Of a stretch of DNA of 64,000 nt, positions 60,547-64,000 are shown piece by piece. The notes beneath the pieces are model-generated. The model was not told where the DNA came from. It saw nothing but the letters and a program-made list of their open reading frames with translations, and did no database searches. Both the position numbers and the translations under genes were made by a program. The stretch comes from Notholithocarpus densiflorus (taxonomy: Eukaryota; Streptophyta; Magnoliopsida; Fagales; Fagaceae): assembly GCA_030021035.2 (NCBI GenBank), contig JARYZH020000092.1, positions 1,102,877 through 1,166,876 on the forward strand, in the 5' to 3' direction. Within the stretch, counting starts at the first letter, position 1; the number at the start of each line of letters is the position of its first letter.

Positions 60547-61454
60547 AGTTTATGCCAACTGGCTGGACAATAAGTATTAGGACAATTAATTTGATTAAAG
60601 TAGGGACATAGGTAATTGTCCCAAGCATAAGCAAAAGATTATTCAGCTTTCAATGCTTTAGAAGGAAAGGAGAAAAGAGTAGGAAGGGTATAAAGTTTGC
60701 TTTGGGTTGAGGTAAGGGTAAACAATCAATCAGTTGGCCTGCTTTTAAATTATGACATCATATGTGGACATACTAATTAGTTATTTTATGGGTGTATATT
60801 ATTGTTCATATTGTTTTCAATCAAACAGGTGCATGTTAATCTAGTTGGAATTTGCTTTGTCCCCTAACCCCATTGGATATGCCCTTTTAAGATAAAAGGA
60901 AATGGAAGCAACTTTGAATCACATGCAAGATAGTGAACAATTGAAATTAGAAAGCTAAAATATTGAGAGTTGGTGCTTGACTTAAATTAAGAGATATTCA
61001 AAGTTTGGTAGGTTGTTTATAGATGAGAATGCAATAGTATCCTAGAAGCATTTGAAAAAGGTCCTAGCAAGAGCAAAAGTAAAAGCTAAAGCAAAAGCAA
61101 TAAAATAAAAATCATGTGATTCAGCTTTCATTGTTTGAAAAATATAGGAGATGAAATGTGTCAGGGATGAAGGCTGATTGGAGCACAAGAAAAGATGATT
61201 CTAAGGGCATAAATTGTATGTACTTCAAAAGTTGGCTGCTAAAACCATTTGGAGTTGGCTTGGATTCATATAAAGTTGAGATGCCTTCTGTGGTGTATCG
61301 TTGTCACAAGTACAGAGACATGAAGCTAGGAGTGTCAAATGGGTGGGCATAATTGGGTTGGGTATGTAAAACCCATTTACCCATTAAAACTCATTTAACT
61401 AATTGCTTCTAACCCAAACCCAACCCAACCCAATTATTATGGGTAAACCTCAAC

Positions 61455-61975
61455 CCACCCAATTACCCAATTATCAAAATTACCAAAATGCCCCTAAAGT
61501 GTAAATGACCAAAGTACTTTAAAATCTTCAAAAATGACCAAAATACCCCAAAACCTCAAAATTACCAAAATAATCACAAAACCTACAAAATGACCAAAAT
61601 ACTCCCAAAACCCAAAAAATGACCAAAACACCCCTAAAACCTAAAAAATGACCAAAATACCCCCTGAAACCTAAAAAATGACCAAAATACCCCTCGAACC
61701 CAAAAAATGACCAAAATACCCCTAAAACCTAAAAATTACCAAAATACCCCCAAAACCCATAAAATGACCAAAAATACCTCCAAAACCTAAAAATTACCAA
61801 AATACCCCCGAAACCTAAAAATTACCAAAATACCCTCTAAAATCCAAAAAATGACCAAATTACCCCCGAAATCTAAAAATGACCAAAATACCCCCTAAAC
61901 CCAAAAAATGTTCAAAAAATCTCCAAAACCTAAAAAATTACCAAAATACCTCTGAAACCTAAAAAATGTGAACAA
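61455..61975 (+). repeat. Minisatellite, units about 27–38 bp
   Basis: About 15 degenerate repeats of ACCAAAATACCCC(C/T)(A/G)AAACC(T)AAAAAATG. They begin next to an AACCCAACCCAACCCAA-rich segment (61400–61450) whose opposite-strand motif, TTGGGTTGGGT, lies just upstream at about 61350. The strand is strongly asymmetric, with almost no G. Confidence 0.85.
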
Positions 61976-62042
61976 AAAAGACCCTTCTCCCCATATATTC
62001 TCCTTTTCCCCAAGCAACCATCACATGTTTGTAATCGAGTAG

Positions 62043-62197
62043 GTCTTTAGCTACAAAATTTTCCACAACTTTGTCACAACTTTGCTACGTGGCAACTCGT
62101 AAGTGGTAAAATCATAGACCCACTATTTTATTTCCACCACTTACCACTCGTCATGTAAAGTTGTGGCAAAATTATGGAAAAATTTGTAGCACTAGAC
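62043..62197 (+). mobile_element. MITE related to the outer 56146 element
   Basis: Inverted termini GTCTTTAGCTACAAAATTTTCC and the complement of AATTTGTAGCACTAGAC, with inner arms CACAACTTTG and its complement. About 155 bp. No clear target-site duplication. Confidence 0.7.
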
Positions 62198-62269
62198 TTT
62201 CTAGTTTGTAATCACACGTTCATCACCATGGATGATGAATAAAAAAGCATAAAAGTGATCTTGAGTTAC

Positions 62270-62830
62270 CAGGTAAGAAGCATGTGCGACGTCATGCTTC
62301 TCTCCATAGCACAGATGTGATGTATCATGAAAGCTGAATGTTGAGGTTAGCATTTCTGTTGAAGACTATCAAAGTTGTGAATCAGATCAGAAAGGAAGAA
62401 AAATAACGAAGAAAAAGAAGAAAGAGGAGAAGAAATGAAGTCTGAGATAAGTAGTGTAGTGTAGCAGTTGTAGAATTGTAGTCATGTAGTCCAGTGATGT
62501 ATTTAAATAGAATATGTTCACACGTGAACTAGAATGTGTTCACACGTGAGATTATTAGCTGGCATATGTACTGTAACTAATCCCATCTAGTTTGGGATAT
62601 TTTTGGCCTTACTCTGTTTTTGTATTTAGTCTCCATTCACAGCTTGTACAGTTTCATTCATTTCATTTTTTGTAATATCAGTTCAGTTAATGAAAGTTCT
62701 AGCTCCTTTCAACTCTCTGTCATTTTGCAATTTCACTATCACTTTCCCTTAACGTTATTTTATATTTTCATCAATTTCATGCATGCAACATGTAACATAA
62801 CATGTAGCTGGAATAGATAATGATGGTGAA
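62270..62830 (+). mobile_element. Possible LTR fragment
   Basis: A TATA-like TATTTAAATAGAA near 62500 lies between GTAGTGTAGCAGTTGTAG-type and repeated GTTCACACGTGA sequence. It is followed by a leader-like TGTACAGTTTCATTCATTTC with ATTTTTTGTAATATC. The order resembles an LTR with promoter and polyadenylation region. No second copy is present, so the call is tentative. Confidence 0.35.
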
Positions 62831-64000
62831 ATTGTACGAGGGATCTCTTAAAATCAGAAAACCCTTTTACCATCATGTATGAGGTATAACAATACGAATG
62901 ATTAGTTTAATGAAATAATTATTTGTAATAACAGCATTTGTTCTTAATTTTTTATAATTTCGTAAGCAAGATTTGTGTCTAGCATCTTGAAATGATTTTC
63001 ATCATATGGTTGCCTATTGTTATTTACTATTGTGAATCAAAAAATTCATCTTCATATATTAACAAGAGATGATCATTTCTCTTCTGATGACTATGGAAGA
63101 CAATGATGATGTATATAAACCTGGATGAATATTTCTCATAATCAAGATACAATAAAAATCATCATTTTGGGCACATACTGCACACCCAATTATATATGAG
63201 ACCCTATTTAATGGTTGCTAATTTTCTTGTTTTTGAGAGACGACTTAATGGTTGCTTTGTCTGGAGAAACATACTGAAATTACCGTAGCTAAGAACTGGT
63301 AGGGAGGAGAAAATCTATTATGTATCTAATACATGTAATACTACCTCGGTAGGGAGGGCATTTCTTTCGGCTTTAGGTTAATTTGGTTAGGTAAAAATAA
63401 CATACATGGACTCTAGTACAAGTACTCTATACTCTCTATGTGATAGTGATAATATAATTCACTTCAAAATAGAAACCAAAACAGACCCTTTTGTGCTTCT
63501 CTCTCATCAGTCATCACCACTAATAAGGCACTAACCAAGAGCAAGAAAGAAACGGAACATTTCGGTACCACTCTAGCTGTGATCGCCCGGTGGATGCTGA
63601 CTTTGCTACCACAACCGAGAAATCACATGGGCTTGCGTCAAAGAGATTCAATTTGATTCTCTAGTCCTTTGTTATGTAGTTTGGTTTCTATTTTGTTTTC
63701 AATGAGTTATGGCTGTTGTCAAGAAATTAAGCATTAAGTGGAGTCGACTACTATATGGGAAGAAAATAAATAAATAAATATAATTGGCAAGACAATGTTA
63801 GTTAAGGTTACATATTGTTTCTAAAAAAAAAAATGTAAAGTTACATAGGTGTAGGCTATTGCACCTGATGAATAGCTTTCAATGGTTTTCAATCTCAACT
63901 ATTGAATAAATAAAGTAAAAAAAAAAAAAAAAAGTAAAAATGTTAAAGTAAAAAAGTGAAAGTAATAATAATATTTTGTGAGTGGAGGGGCTATGAGTGT

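Larger units (their letters stand above)
60547..64000. other. 3' flank of the FORKED-like gene and gene-free stretch
   Basis: The first few hundred bases probably include the 3' untranslated region. Then come a minisatellite (61455–61975), a MITE (62043–62197), an LTR-like stretch (about 62270–62830) and AT-rich DNA with no recognised gene up to the window end. Confidence 0.55.

Overview
This is plant nuclear DNA, almost certainly from a woody eudicot. All recognisable proteins are plant families, genes have short introns with GT–AG borders, intergenic DNA is AT-rich with long poly-A/T and CT/GA tracts, and MITEs, SINEs and LTR fragments are abundant. Several repeat styles (an LTR-like segment with repeated CTCGCGGGTA-type boxes, and GGGTTCCACTATAC/AGTGGGACCC foldback elements) remind me of Fagaceae genomes. 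That placement is an impression from memory, not a demonstrated result. All genes found lie on the + strand.

Layout. 1–5.7 kb: the last exon of an HD-Zip class II factor of the ATHB17/18 type, bracketed by two copies of a segment carrying the same Mutator-type MITE. 5.7–19.4 kb: gene-free, with a three-copy ~436 bp tandem array (9.2–10.5 kb), MITEs, SINE-like and LTR-like fragments. 19.4–22.85 kb: a complete PIN3/4/7-type auxin efflux carrier gene (6 exons, 655 aa) with paired G-boxes, a TATA element and a 7-codon uORF. 22.85–36.8 kb: gene-free, with a foldback element and a second three-copy tandem array (26.8–28.3 kb) containing nested insertions. 36.84–39.2 kb: a complete NIP group I aquaporin, NIP4-like (5 exons, 268 aa), with one GC–AG intron. 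42.07–43.06 kb: the last two exons only of a PAP27/PAP1-type purple acid phosphatase. 43–49.6 kb: repeats, including an LTR-like segment ending about 330 bp before the next gene. 49.6–55.0 kb: eight exons of a WVD2-like 7 (TPX2-domain) gene that stops before its expected C-terminal exon(s). 55.0–58.6 kb: transposon debris, including a nested MITE and a 1,035 bp TIR element carrying a fragment of an ORTHRUS/VIM gene. 58.6–60.55 kb: the 3' five exons of a FORKED-like/VAN3-binding protein gene without its 5' exon(s). 60.5–64 kb: a ~520 bp minisatellite, a MITE and an LTR-like segment.

Functional reading. The two intact genes are membrane transporters: auxin (PIN) and water/small neutral solutes (NIP). 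The WVD2-like and FORKED-like genes belong to families acting on microtubules and on vein patterning/PIN trafficking, but both are incomplete here. Plant gene neighbourhoods are rarely operon-like, so I draw no pathway from adjacency. Four of the six protein-coding loci are truncated with clean exon borders at the break, which is the most unusual large-scale property of the window. No new biological system was found. The most notable item is the gene-fragment-carrying TIR element at 57.1–58.1 kb.
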